Source: Clostridia bacterium (GTDB lineage Bacteria; Bacillota; Clostridia; Oscillospirales; Acutalibacteraceae). Taken from it: a stretch of DNA of 64,000 nucleotides. This document shows, piece by piece, positions 25,304 through 33,222 of this stretch (the first letter of the stretch is position 1; each line of letters starts with the position of its first letter). The stretch lies in assembly GCA_017467405.1 (NCBI GenBank), contig JAFTSH010000001.1:293542-357541 (forward strand), in the 5' to 3' direction. The notes below the pieces were generated by a model. That model was not told the origin of the DNA. It saw only the letters and a program-made list of their open reading frames with translations, and made no database searches. The position numbers and the translations under genes were made by a program.

Positions 25304-26217
25304 TGAATAAGCACTACCGCTCCCTCGATGAATGTCTGAGGGAGCTTTTCGGATGCAAGGTAATGAAGGCCGCCCTCTCGCTCGGTACGACCTGCCCGAA
25401 CCGTGACGGACGGTGCGGTACGGGTGGATGTATCTTTTGTGCCGAGGGCTCGGCGACCTTTGCTTCTGCCCCTGAAATGACCGTGAAGGAGCAGCTCGAC
25501 AGTGCGATCGCGCGTCTTTCGGGCAAGCTGCCCTATGACCGCAGGGTGAAGTACGTTGCCTATTTTCAAAGCTATACCTCAACCTATCTTCCGGCGGAAA
25601 AACTCCGCTCGGCACTTGATGCCGCCGTTTCCGACAAAAGGGTAGCGGCACTTTCGGTCGCCACCCGCCCCGACTGTCTGCCCGACGACGTAATGCAGGT
25701 GCTGGCCGAAGCAGGAAAGAAGAAGCCTGCCTTCGTTGAGCTGGGACTTCAGACGATACATGAGGATACCGCAGAGCTTATCAACCGCGGCTATCCGCTG
25801 TCCTGCTACGACGATGCCGTGAAGCGGCTGAAGGATAACGGCCTGATGCCGGTAGCTCACCTCATTATCGGGCTGCCCGGGGAGGATAAAGAAAAACTTA
25901 TCAGAACGGTACGCCACGTCGCCGAGGGCGGCGTGCAGGGAGTAAAGCTGCAACTTCTGCACGTGCTCAGGGGAACACCCCTCGAAAAGGAGTTCGTATC
26001 AGGGCGCTACGAGCCGCTCGGACTTGAGGAATACACCGACCTGCTTTTCACCGCAATACGCTCTCTGCCTGAAAATATCGTTATCCACCGCATTACGGGG
26101 GACGGAGATAAAAAGCTGCTTGTCGCACCCCTCTGGAGTGCCGACAAAAAGCGCGTGCTTAACTACATCAACCGACGTATGGAGGAGGAAAACCTCCGTC
26201 AGGGCGGTGATCTGTAA
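25303..26217 (+). CDS. Radical SAM protein, YhcC/TIGR01212 family
   Basis: The 304-residue product belongs to the TIGR01212 (YhcC-like) radical SAM family, whose substrate is not established. The iron-sulfur cysteines are Cys31, Cys43 and Cys46, in CPNRDGRCGTGGCIFC. Later family segments are VKYVAYFQSYTSTY, FVELGLQTIHEDTAELINRGY and HLIIGLPGEDKEK, which completes the radical SAM barrel. The ATG overlaps the metK stop, which makes sense for a SAM-dependent enzyme placed under the SAM riboswitch (inference). Confidence 0.88.
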   Translation: MNKHYRSLDECLRELFGCKVMKAALSLGTTCPNRDGRCGTGGCIFCAEGSATFASAPEMTVKEQLDSAIARLSGKLPYDRRVKYVAYFQSYTSTYLPAEKLRSALDAAVSDKRVAALSVATRPDCLPDDVMQVLAEAGKKKPAFVELGLQTIHEDTAELINRGYPLSCYDDAVKRLKDNGLMPVAHLIIGLPGEDKEKLIRTVRHVAEGGVQGVKLQLLHVLRGTPLEKEFVSGRYEPLGLEEYTDLLFTAIRSLPENIVIHRITGDGDKKLLVAPLWSADKKRVLNYINRRMEEENLRQGGDL

Positions 26218-26275
26218 AAGCAGATAATGGACCGAGCTTGCAACCAATTTTAAGTGTCGTTTTGCTTTGCGGCTA

Positions 26276-26304
26276 TTGCAATCCGCCGCCAAATGGTTTA
26301 CAAT
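26276..26304 (+). promoter_or_regulatory. Candidate promoter of the HAD gene pair
   Basis: TTGCAA (26276-26281), a 17-base spacer and TACAAT (26299-26304) lie 35 bases before the first HAD gene. Confidence 0.6.
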
Positions 26305-26338
26305 AACCTCGTTAAAATTCCCCTTGGAGGGATAAGAA

Positions 26339-27088
26339 ATGAAAATAATAGCAAGTGATTACGACGGAACGCTGAACCATGGCGGGATAGACGACGCAAA
26401 GCGTGAGGCCATCTCGCGCTGGAGAAGAGCAGGTAACCTCTTCGGCCTCGTCAGCGGACGCGGAAGACACGAGCTTGTGCCCTTAGCGGTTGATAATAAT
26501 ATCGAGTGTGATTTTGTTATCGCTGACAACGGCGCCGTAGTACTGCGTCCCGACGGTACGGTGCTGTGTGAAACGAGGATCGACGGCAGCTTGGCGGTGC
26601 CGATCTTAAAGGAGATATTTTCGCTTTCAAGCACCGTAGGTCTGCTGAACGCAGTGCCTCATTTTGTGGTTAAAGCCGAAGGTACAGAGCTTTTGCCCGG
26701 AGAATGCCGAATCGACGAGCTGCCCGAGGTGCCTTGGTTTAATCAGATCGGTACATTTTTACGCGATTTCGATGAAGCCCGACGTGTCACCGAAATTATC
26801 AGAGAGCGTTTCGGCAAATTCGTCAATCCGATGCAAAACGGCTACTGTATTAATATCGTCCCTGCCGGCGTGAACAAGGCACGGGGAATCTACGGACTTT
26901 TGACGGCAATTGGCGCCTCTTGTGACGACGTGATCACGGTAGGCGACAATATAAACGACGCGGATATGTTAGAGGAATTCCGCTCGTATGCAATGGCAAA
27001 CGGTGTGCCTGCAATCAAAGAGATAGCAAACGAGGTAACCGAAAGCGTTACCGAGATGATATACCGTGAGCTGGAGCGGCAGAATTGA
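26339..27088 (+). CDS. HAD-IIB (Cof-type) phosphatase, copy 1
   Basis: This is a haloacid dehalogenase superfamily hydrolase of the Cof/IIB subgroup, which dephosphorylates sugar phosphates or similar small molecules. The catalytic pair is Asp7/Asp9 in SDYDGTLN, and motif IV is GDNINDADML near residue 204. The 249-residue length fits. The substrate is unknown. It is followed after 37 bases by a paralogue with nearly identical upstream and N-terminal DNA, so the pair is a tandem duplication. Start ATG 26339 follows GGAGGGATAAGAA. Confidence 0.88.
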   Translation: MKIIASDYDGTLNHGGIDDAKREAISRWRRAGNLFGLVSGRGRHELVPLAVDNNIECDFVIADNGAVVLRPDGTVLCETRIDGSLAVPILKEIFSLSSTVGLLNAVPHFVVKAEGTELLPGECRIDELPEVPWFNQIGTFLRDFDEARRVTEIIRERFGKFVNPMQNGYCINIVPAGVNKARGIYGLLTAIGASCDDVITVGDNINDADMLEEFRSYAMANGVPAIKEIANEVTESVTEMIYRELERQN

Positions 27089-27125
27089 ACTGTCAGGAAT
27101 AAAACTCCCACAGGAGGGATAAGAA

Positions 27126-27872
27126 ATGAAAATAATAGCAAGTGATTACGATGGAACGCTGAACTACGGCGGAGTAAGTGACGCAAAGCGTGAGGCCATC
27201 TCGCGCTGGAGAAGAGAAGGTAACCTCTTCGGCCTCGTCAGCGGACGCGGAATACACGGACTTTTGTCCATCGTACGCCACGAGAAATTCGAGTGTGACT
27301 TTCTGCTCGCAAACAACGGTGCGACGGTCTGCCGTCCCGACGGTACGGTGCTCCGTGAAACGAGATGCGACGGAAAAATTGCGGTGCCGCTGCTTGAGCT
27401 GATTTTTGAGCTCGGTTGTCCCGTGGGCTACATAAACGCCGAACCGCCTCTGACCGTCAAGGCCGACGGAGAGGAACTTTGCGACGGCGAATTCAGACTC
27501 GACAAGCTGCCCGAATTGCCGTATTTTAACCAGATCAGTACCATTCTGCCCAACAACGACGAGGCCGCAAGGGTAACGGCGGTCGTCCGTGAGCGTTTTT
27601 CGGAACAGCTCAATCCGTTGCAGAACGGCAGATGTATCGACATCGTCCCCGCCGGTATGAACAAGGCGCAGGGGCTCTACGGGCTTTTAGAGGAGTTCGG
27701 TGCGTCGTACGACGATATAATTACGGTCGGTGACAACATAAACGACGCCGATATGATAAGAGAGTTTCGCTCGTACGCCGTGGCGAACGCCCTCGACGAG
27801 ATCAAGGAGATGGCAAACGCCGTAATCCCCGGCGTCGCAGAGCTGATCGAGCTTGAGCTGAGTACCAAGTAA
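27126..27872 (+). CDS. HAD-IIB (Cof-type) phosphatase, copy 2
   Basis: This is a paralogue of the preceding gene, 248 residues long. It has the same catalytic Asp7/Asp9 (SDYDGTLN) and GDNINDADMI near residue 202. The ribosome binding site and first 40 codons are almost identical in DNA to those of copy 1, while the cap region (residues about 70-170) differs much more. The two enzymes may therefore have different substrates. Copy 2 has no obvious promoter of its own, so cotranscription is likely. Confidence 0.88.
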   Translation: MKIIASDYDGTLNYGGVSDAKREAISRWRREGNLFGLVSGRGIHGLLSIVRHEKFECDFLLANNGATVCRPDGTVLRETRCDGKIAVPLLELIFELGCPVGYINAEPPLTVKADGEELCDGEFRLDKLPELPYFNQISTILPNNDEAARVTAVVRERFSEQLNPLQNGRCIDIVPAGMNKAQGLYGLLEEFGASYDDIITVGDNINDADMIREFRSYAVANALDEIKEMANAVIPGVAELIELELSTK

Positions 27873-27910
27873 GACGGTCCGTTTCCCGCTTTCGGCGCGG
27901 ATGAGGTTAT

Positions 27911-28486
27911 ATGCCGTTTCGCAAATTAACGCAAAGGGCTGATTTAGTGGAGTTCAACTATTTCGAATATACCGTTTCAAAAAAATCCGAGGGCGCCTAC
28001 AAGCTTCTGCGCGGACTGATGGTGCTGTTTTACGTCGTCTACGTCGTCGGCTTTTTCAGCGTAATCTTCGTTCTGAAGGCAATACCCGTCGGTGCGCTTA
28101 TTCCCGTAACCCTTTGGATACTCATCTTTTTCACCTGGAGATTCGTGAGTATTGAATACCGCTACGAGGTCGACAAGGGAAGGCTGATCTTTTCCGAGAT
28201 CTACGGCGGTAAAAAATCAAAGACGAAGGCCGAATTCAGGGTGCACGACGTTATTCTGCTCGCCCCCGTCGGCGCAGCAACCTCTGAGATCGAAAATTTC
28301 GCCCCTGATCGCGTTTTTGACGCTTCTCCGTCGGTTTCCTCACCCGACCGCTACGTCCTTCTGATAAGGGATGAAACGGGCGTAAAGACGGCCTTCTACG
28401 TACAGGCCAACGAAAAGGCGGTCAAGGCAATACGCTTTTATATGACCCCCGAGGCAAAGGAAGCGTCCGATGCTTTTGGGGACTGA
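27911..28486 (+). CDS. Predicted two-helix membrane protein
   Basis: The 191-residue protein has an N-terminal soluble stretch of about 30 residues. Two membrane segments follow near residues 35-55 and 60-80 (VLFYVVYVVGFFSVIFVL and ALIPVTLWILIFFTWRFV), then a beta-rich cytoplasmic domain with YRYEVDKGRLIFSEIYGGKK. This layout resembles small PH-like or DUF6106-like membrane proteins of Clostridia, but I cannot name a function. It lies 38 bases after the HAD pair and ends at a terminator, so it may belong to the same transcript. Confidence 0.65.
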   Translation: MPFRKLTQRADLVEFNYFEYTVSKKSEGAYKLLRGLMVLFYVVYVVGFFSVIFVLKAIPVGALIPVTLWILIFFTWRFVSIEYRYEVDKGRLIFSEIYGGKKSKTKAEFRVHDVILLAPVGAATSEIENFAPDRVFDASPSVSSPDRYVLLIRDETGVKTAFYVQANEKAVKAIRFYMTPEAKEASDAFGD

Positions 28487-28499
28487 AGAATAATATTTT

Positions 28500-28532
28500 G
28501 ACGAAGTCTTTTGAGGCTTCGTCTTTTCTTTT
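28500..28532 (+). terminator. Intrinsic terminator
   Basis: GACGAAG and CTTCGTC pair around a ten-base loop and are followed by TTTTCTTTT. It ends the HAD/membrane-protein transcript. Confidence 0.75.
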
Positions 28533-28583
28533 GGTAACGGCAGGTCCGCTTTTGAATTTTTTATTAAGAAGTGCGCATACTGC

Positions 28584-28612
28584 TTGACAGGGAGCAATTA
28601 CGGGATTAAAAT
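28584..28612 (+). promoter_or_regulatory. Promoter of the peroxide operon
   Basis: Consensus TTGACA (28584-28589), a 17-base spacer and TAAAAT (28607-28612) precede the peroxidase gene. The operator at 28620-28636 covers the expected transcription start. Confidence 0.75.
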
Positions 28613-28619
28613 AAATTGC

Positions 28620-28636
28620 GTAAAATTAAATTTTAC
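28620..28636. promoter_or_regulatory. Candidate OhrR/MarR operator
   Basis: GTAAAATTAAATTTTAC is a perfect 8-1-8 palindrome beginning eight bases after the -10 element. Its form and AT-rich content resemble known OhrR/MarR operators. The likely ligand is the OhrR-like protein encoded at the end of the same operon, which would mean autoregulation. Confidence 0.7.
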
Positions 28637-28660
28637 AAAACCAATCGACGGAGGTATATT

Positions 28661-29203
28661 ATGAGTATTTACGATTTCAAGGTCAAAGCACAGGACGGCA
28701 GCGAGGTGTCGCTTTCCGATTATAAGGGTAAGGTACTGCTTATAGTCAACAGCGCAACGGGCTGCGGCTTCACACCGCAGTACGACGAGCTGCAGGAGAT
28801 ATATGACGGCTTTAAGGCAAAAGGACTCGAGATACTTGATTTCCCCTGCAACCAATTCGGTTCTCAGGCACCCGGCAGTGATGAGGAGATACACTCCTTC
28901 TGCAGCGATCGCTACGGAATTACCTTCCCGCAGTTTTCAAAGGTTGACGTCAGAGGCGATTCGGCAATACCGCTTTACAAATGGCTCAGCGATAATACCA
29001 CATTTGACGGCTTCGGCAAGGGACCGATGGCAATGATTATGAACGGCGTAGCCAAGAAGATGGATAAAGATTTCAAAAAGAACGGAAACGTCAAGTGGAA
29101 TTTCACCAAGTTCCTTATCGACAGGGAGGGCAATATCGTCGCCCGCTTTGAGCCTACCGCTTCCATGAAGGAATTAAAGGCAAAAATAGAGGAGACCGTG
29201 TAA
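28661..29203 (+). CDS. Glutathione peroxidase-family thiol peroxidase
   Basis: The 180-residue protein is a Cys-type GPx homologue, probably reducing organic hydroperoxides with thioredoxin as in related bacterial enzymes. The peroxidatic Cys35 is in SATGCGFTPQY. The other tetrad residues are Gln69 (FGSQAPG), Trp146 and Asn147 (KWNFTKF). Cys63 and Cys81 are candidates for the resolving Cys. ATG 28661 follows CGGAGG; the ATG at 28616 lies in the operator. It is the first gene of an operon with a TSCPD protein and an OhrR-like repressor. Confidence 0.92.
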   Translation: MSIYDFKVKAQDGSEVSLSDYKGKVLLIVNSATGCGFTPQYDELQEIYDGFKAKGLEILDFPCNQFGSQAPGSDEEIHSFCSDRYGITFPQFSKVDVRGDSAIPLYKWLSDNTTFDGFGKGPMAMIMNGVAKKMDKDFKKNGNVKWNFTKFLIDREGNIVARFEPTASMKELKAKIEETV

Positions 29204-29204
29204 T

Positions 29205-29462
29205 ATGCGTCACGAATACACTACGGAAAATACCTGCTCACAGCTCATCAGCTTTGACCTTGAGGGAAACAGGGTACACAATATCGAGTTCTACGGCGGA
29301 TGTAACGGCAACCTTAAGGCAATCTCTGCGTTGCTTGAGGGAGCAACCGTTGAGGAGATCGAAAATAAGCTTTTGGGAAATACCTGCGGAAGAAGACCGA
29401 CTTCCTGCACGGATCAACTTGCAATTGCGGTAAGAAAGGCTTATAATAAAGAAAACGCGTGA
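29205..29462 (+). CDS. TSCPD domain protein
   Basis: The 85-residue product is a stand-alone TSCPD-domain protein (TIGR03905-like). The domain is also found at the C-terminus of some class II ribonucleotide reductases, but the small form has no defined function. The signature CGRRPTSCTDQLA is near residues 61-73, with other Cys at CNGN and TCSQL. The start is one base after the peroxidase stop, indicating tight coupling. Several Cys in a peroxide operon suggest redox or metal binding (inference). Confidence 0.85.
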   Translation: MRHEYTTENTCSQLISFDLEGNRVHNIEFYGGCNGNLKAISALLEGATVEEIENKLLGNTCGRRPTSCTDQLAIAVRKAYNKENA

Positions 29463-29494
29463 TACACGCGAATTCAAAAAACGGAGTTTCCACC

Positions 29495-29935
29495 ATGTCA
29501 GTTTCTGATTTCGACAGTCTTAAACTTGAAAACCAGCTTTGCTTCCCGCTCTACGCCGCATCCCGTGAAATAATAAGACGGTACAAGCCCTATCTCGACG
29601 AGATAGATCTAACCTACACCCAGTACATCGTAATGATGGTACTGTGGGAAAAGCGTACGCTTACCGTCAAGGAGGTCGGCGAATATCTGTATCTTGATTC
29701 AGGCACCCTTACACCGCTGTTAAAGAAGCTTGAGGCAAAGGGGCTGGTATCCCGTAACCGTTCTGTCGAAGACGAGCGGGCTCTTTGCGTTTCGGTAACG
29801 CCGCTCGGTGAAAAGCTGCGTGAAAAAGCGGTAGAAATACCCGAAAAGATGGCCGGCTGTATAGGACTGAACGGTGAAGACGCACTCGAGCTTTACCGCC
29901 TGCTTTACAAAATTCTGCCTAAAGCCGATTCCTGA
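29495..29935 (+). CDS. OhrR-like MarR-family peroxide repressor
   Basis: The 146-residue winged-helix protein matches the OhrR branch of the MarR family. The reactive N-terminal Cys is Cys16 in LENQLCFPLYAASR, the position oxidised by organic peroxides in OhrR. The partner tyrosines (YKPYL and LTYTQY) and the DNA-binding region SGTLTPLLKKLEAKGLVSR are present, followed by the wing RSVEDERAL. The start ATG 29495 gives the standard length; an ATG at 29459 overlaps the TSCPD stop. It probably represses its own operon through the palindrome at 28620-28636 until peroxide oxidises Cys16. Confidence 0.88.
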   Translation: MSVSDFDSLKLENQLCFPLYAASREIIRRYKPYLDEIDLTYTQYIVMMVLWEKRTLTVKEVGEYLYLDSGTLTPLLKKLEAKGLVSRNRSVEDERALCVSVTPLGEKLREKAVEIPEKMAGCIGLNGEDALELYRLLYKILPKADS

Positions 29936-29954
29936 CGCCGGAAAATAACAAACT

Positions 29955-29995
29955 AAAAACGGACACCGCCCTCAGGGTGGTGTCCGTGATTTTTA
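29955..29995. terminator. Bidirectional terminator between convergent genes
   Basis: CGGACACC pairs with GGTGTCCG around an 11-base loop, with T-rich DNA following on each strand. It serves the ohrR transcript and the minus-strand binding-protein operon. Confidence 0.85.
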
Positions 29996-29998
29996 CCG

Positions 29999-31492
29999 TC
30001 AGCCGTCGGTATTTTCGGTCGTCTGATTGTAGAACTCGTCGAGCAGGTTCTGACAGAGGGGAGCGATCGTCTTTACCGCGTTTGAAACGTCCATGTTGGA
30101 GACGTTAAGAGTCGGCTTGGAAAGGTTGACGTCGATGATCTTGTACCAGGTGTTTTCACCCGAACCGACGTCGTAGAGAAGCTGGTCGATGGTAAAGGTG
30201 GTGTGATTGAAGACCTCGTCGATGCAGAACTGGGACTTATCGTCTCTGACGTACTGAGTGTAGTTGAGCTCCATAATGTCGGGAACGCCGACCTTCCAGG
30301 CACTGTAGGAAAGAGCCTGAAGTGCAAATGCGGTCTCGGTTCTGTATTGGCAGGTTGCGGGGATGAAGCAGCAAAGCGTCGTCTGCTCGGCGCGGGATAT
30401 GTATTCGGTATCAGCACTGTACTTGGGCATGAGGAGCATACCGAAGTCGCTTTCCATGTTGCGGAGATACTCACTCTGGCAGGCCTGTACCTGATAGGTC
30501 ATAAAGAGGGCCTGATCGCTCGAGAAGAGGGTCTGCATTACCGGAGCAAGACCTGCGTGGAAGACGCCGCGATCGGTGAAGATCTCGTTCATCTTCTGAA
30601 TGGCGGTGATGCCGTGCGAATTGTCAAGGTTGTACTTGAGGTTTCCGGTGGTCGGGTCGGTGACGATGTACTCAGCACCCGATACGGTCATGAGGCACTG
30701 TGAGATGTGCCAGCCTGCGGCAACGAAGCCGAAGCGGTCAACGCCTCTTTCGAGCTTGCCGTCGTCGTTGGTGTCGAGAACGGCGAGCTTGCAGAGCTTG
30801 TGGAACTCTTCCCAGGTCCAGGTGCCCTTATCCTGCAGGTCGTACAGATAGTCGGGGGTATAGCCGATATCCTCAAGAACCTTGTAGTTGAAGAAGCAGA
30901 CCCAGGTGGTGTTTGCGGAGGAGGTAAACTGCGGTGTGCAGGCGTAGGTCTTGCCGTTGATGGTAGAGGCCTGAAGCATGGTCTGATCCCACCAGGGCTT
31001 CGAGAAGTCAAGATACTGAGCAATGTCGCTGTCGTTCAGATTGGCGCAAAGACCTGCCTGAATAAAGGGACCCGTCTGCCTGATGGCAGGGAGAACGAAG
31101 TCGGCAACGTAATCACCGGTAAGAAGGTCGGGCATGAGGGTTTTAGTCATCTCATTCCAGGTGTAGTGGACGTACTCAAGGTCGAAATTGTAGTCCTTTT
31201 TGCACTGCTCGATCCAATCGTTGCGTCTTTTGCTGAGTTCGTCCTGCTCGGGATCGGGGAAGAGGCAGGAGTCGAAGTCGCGGTCGCAGGCTACCTTGAG
31301 GGTAACGCCCTTGAGATCGACGTCGGGAAGATCGTTGTCCGATGTGTTTTGGATCTGATCCGTAGGCTTCATATCGCTGATGCTTACCGTAGGCTTTGAG
31401 GCGGTTTCTTCCTCCTGCTTGCATCCGGCGAAGCAGAACAGGGCAAGGGCGATCGAGAAGACGAGGCAGATCACTCTGACGGTTTTAGACAT
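29999..31492 (-). CDS. Extracellular solute-binding lipoprotein (orphan ABC binding protein)
   Basis: The 497-residue product is a family 1 type solute-binding protein for carbohydrates. The signal peptide ends in the lipobox FAGC near residue 23, followed by an acidic linker. The mature part has the clamshell pattern: VTLKVACDRDFDS near the start, IEQCKKDYNFDLEYVHYTWNEM, and later FGMLLMPKYSADTEY. No permease or ATPase gene is adjacent, so its transporter is elsewhere or it acts as a sensor or capture protein. ATG 31492 is chosen because AAAGG lies nine bases upstream; ATG 31501 is too close. It is the last gene of a three-gene minus-strand operon. Confidence 0.85.
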   Translation of the reverse strand: MSKTVRVICLVFSIALALFCFAGCKQEEETASKPTVSISDMKPTDQIQNTSDNDLPDVDLKGVTLKVACDRDFDSCLFPDPEQDELSKRRNDWIEQCKKDYNFDLEYVHYTWNEMTKTLMPDLLTGDYVADFVLPAIRQTGPFIQAGLCANLNDSDIAQYLDFSKPWWDQTMLQASTINGKTYACTPQFTSSANTTWVCFFNYKVLEDIGYTPDYLYDLQDKGTWTWEEFHKLCKLAVLDTNDDGKLERGVDRFGFVAAGWHISQCLMTVSGAEYIVTDPTTGNLKYNLDNSHGITAIQKMNEIFTDRGVFHAGLAPVMQTLFSSDQALFMTYQVQACQSEYLRNMESDFGMLLMPKYSADTEYISRAEQTTLCCFIPATCQYRTETAFALQALSYSAWKVGVPDIMELNYTQYVRDDKSQFCIDEVFNHTTFTIDQLLYDVGSGENTWYKIIDVNLSKPTLNVSNMDVSNAVKTIAPLCQNLLDEFYNQTTENTDG

Positions 31493-31538
31493 TGTATTCA
31501 TCCTTTCCGGTGATGTTGTAACGCGCTGTGCGCAAAAA

Positions 31539-33212
31539 TTACCTTAGTATAACGTCGGCGTACACGGGACAGTGGTCGCTGCCCTGAATAACTACGCCGT
31601 CGGCTACCAGATCCTGACGAAGTACCGTAACGGTATCCGTCGAGGTGTAGATGTGGTCGATCATTCCGGTGCCGGTGTGTGGCATGATGCTGAAATCGTG
31701 CGCAGTGTGGGTATTCTTGTTGGCGTATATATCCGCAGTTTCAATGGCGTTGCGCATAAACTCGGATCTGTCAAGCGCCCTCAGATCATCGCTGCCCATA
31801 TTGGCGTTGAAGTCACCTCCGAGAATTACGGGGATTTCCGCATAACTGCTGCGGACGGCTTCAATCACGCCGAGTACGGTCTCGGTATCGTTCTTTCTGA
31901 GCTCAACGCCCTTGACGTTGTTCTGCTCACCGGGATCGTACGTATCGGTGATGATGGAGTAATGAGTGCTCATTGCACAGAACTGCTTGCCGTCCGAGAT
32001 GCGTTTCAGTACCGCCCAGCTTACGCCCCAGGGGATCACGTTTTCTCTGAAGCGGGTGAAGCCGTAGTCGACAAGCTCGAAAAGATCGCTGCGGTAGAGC
32101 ATCTGCTGGTATACGAGGGGTCTGTCGGTGCCGGTGAAGGGGACGGTGGCGTAGCTGCTGCCGATAATCGAGGTGATCATGCTCGTAAGCTCGGGTCTTG
32201 CCTCCTGAAGACAGAGGACGTCGGGCTTGTATTTAAGATAGGTCTCGGCCAGACAGTGCATTCTGTACTCGTTATCGTAATCTTCGGTGAAGCAGACGTT
32301 GCTCGACATAAATCTGAGGTCCGAAGCGATCTCTCCGGAAATTGCCGAGTCGGACGTCACGTCCGTTTTATCCTTAAGATACTTGGCCGTGATTTCGGAG
32401 AGAAGTGCGTCGTAAGCGGTGGTACAGCCGGCGTTGAGGTAAAGGCTTCCGTCCGATATTTCCGCCGAATAACCAAACTCGTTTACCGCCTTTGCGGTGC
32501 CTCTCGAGGTGTTACCGACGACTATTTCGTGCTCGGCCTTTTCGGTCTTGTCGGTGACGGTTTTAAGTACGACGTTGGTCTTCTGTGCGATCTCCAGCCG
32601 GAACTTTTCGGCAAACGCCGTTTCCTTTTCGGTGGCCTTTTCGGCGGTTACCAGAACGAAATCCGAAACGGGGGCTCCGTCTATCTCAAGTGAGATTCCG
32701 CCCTCGGAGGAATGGGTGTATACCTCTCCGAGTGTGATCTTGCCGTCAGAGCCCTTTGTGAGCTTGGAAACGAACCAATCGGCGGCGAGCTTGAGATTTT
32801 CGGGCAGATGTGCCGAAATAAGTATTTTATATTCGGTAACGGTGACCGACCAATCGTTGTATCTGAGACGTTCGTGCGCAGCCGCCGATTCGTCGCGTTC
32901 GGTGAGTCCGAGGAGTATTTCGGGGTTGGCGTTCTTCGTGCTCTCGTCCTTGGAAAGCAGATCGGAAACGGGCTTGACCTCGGTTGAGGTCAGTTCGCTC
33001 AGCTTTTCTGCGAGGCCGTCTGCAATCAAGGTTACTTCATCGCTCGAAGCACGTGGGCGGACGATGCTGTAAAGAAGACTGCTGCCGTCAAATACCGTGA
33101 CGGGAAGATACTTCGTCTGATCGGCGCTTTCATCCGTGCAGGCCGCAAGCGATCCGAAGGTCAGTACGGCGGCAAGAAGCCATGTGAGGGCTTTGAATAC
33201 TGTTCTTTTCAT
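31539..33212 (-). CDS. Endonuclease/exonuclease/phosphatase-domain lipoprotein
   Basis: The 557-residue protein has a signal peptide and lipobox (SLAAC near residue 24). Two consecutive regions (about 40-175 and 190-285) each have a pattern reminiscent of the small N-terminal domain of GH20/GH67 enzymes: PEILLGLTERDES...YNDWSVTV and HEIVVGNTSRGTA. The C-terminal 260 residues are an EEP-fold phosphoesterase with SSNVCF, LCLQEARPEL (metal Glu), GGDFNANMGSDD and the final GSDHCPVYADV. The domain cleaves phosphodiester bonds in nucleic acids, phosphoinositides or sphingomyelin; the substrate is unknown. ATG 33212 follows AAGGAGG. Confidence 0.8.
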   Translation of the reverse strand: MKRTVFKALTWLLAAVLTFGSLAACTDESADQTKYLPVTVFDGSSLLYSIVRPRASSDEVTLIADGLAEKLSELTSTEVKPVSDLLSKDESTKNANPEILLGLTERDESAAAHERLRYNDWSVTVTEYKILISAHLPENLKLAADWFVSKLTKGSDGKITLGEVYTHSSEGGISLEIDGAPVSDFVLVTAEKATEKETAFAEKFRLEIAQKTNVVLKTVTDKTEKAEHEIVVGNTSRGTAKAVNEFGYSAEISDGSLYLNAGCTTAYDALLSEITAKYLKDKTDVTSDSAISGEIASDLRFMSSNVCFTEDYDNEYRMHCLAETYLKYKPDVLCLQEARPELTSMITSIIGSSYATVPFTGTDRPLVYQQMLYRSDLFELVDYGFTRFRENVIPWGVSWAVLKRISDGKQFCAMSTHYSIITDTYDPGEQNNVKGVELRKNDTETVLGVIEAVRSSYAEIPVILGGDFNANMGSDDLRALDRSEFMRNAIETADIYANKNTHTAHDFSIMPHTGTGMIDHIYTSTDTVTVLRQDLVADGVVIQGSDHCPVYADVILR

Positions 33213-33222
33213 GGCGGCCTCC

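Noticed and set aside
30203..32693. Plus-strand open frames inside the binding-protein and EEP genes
   Set aside because: They are opposite genes with clear lipoprotein signals and domain motifs on the minus strand, and have no start signals of their own.
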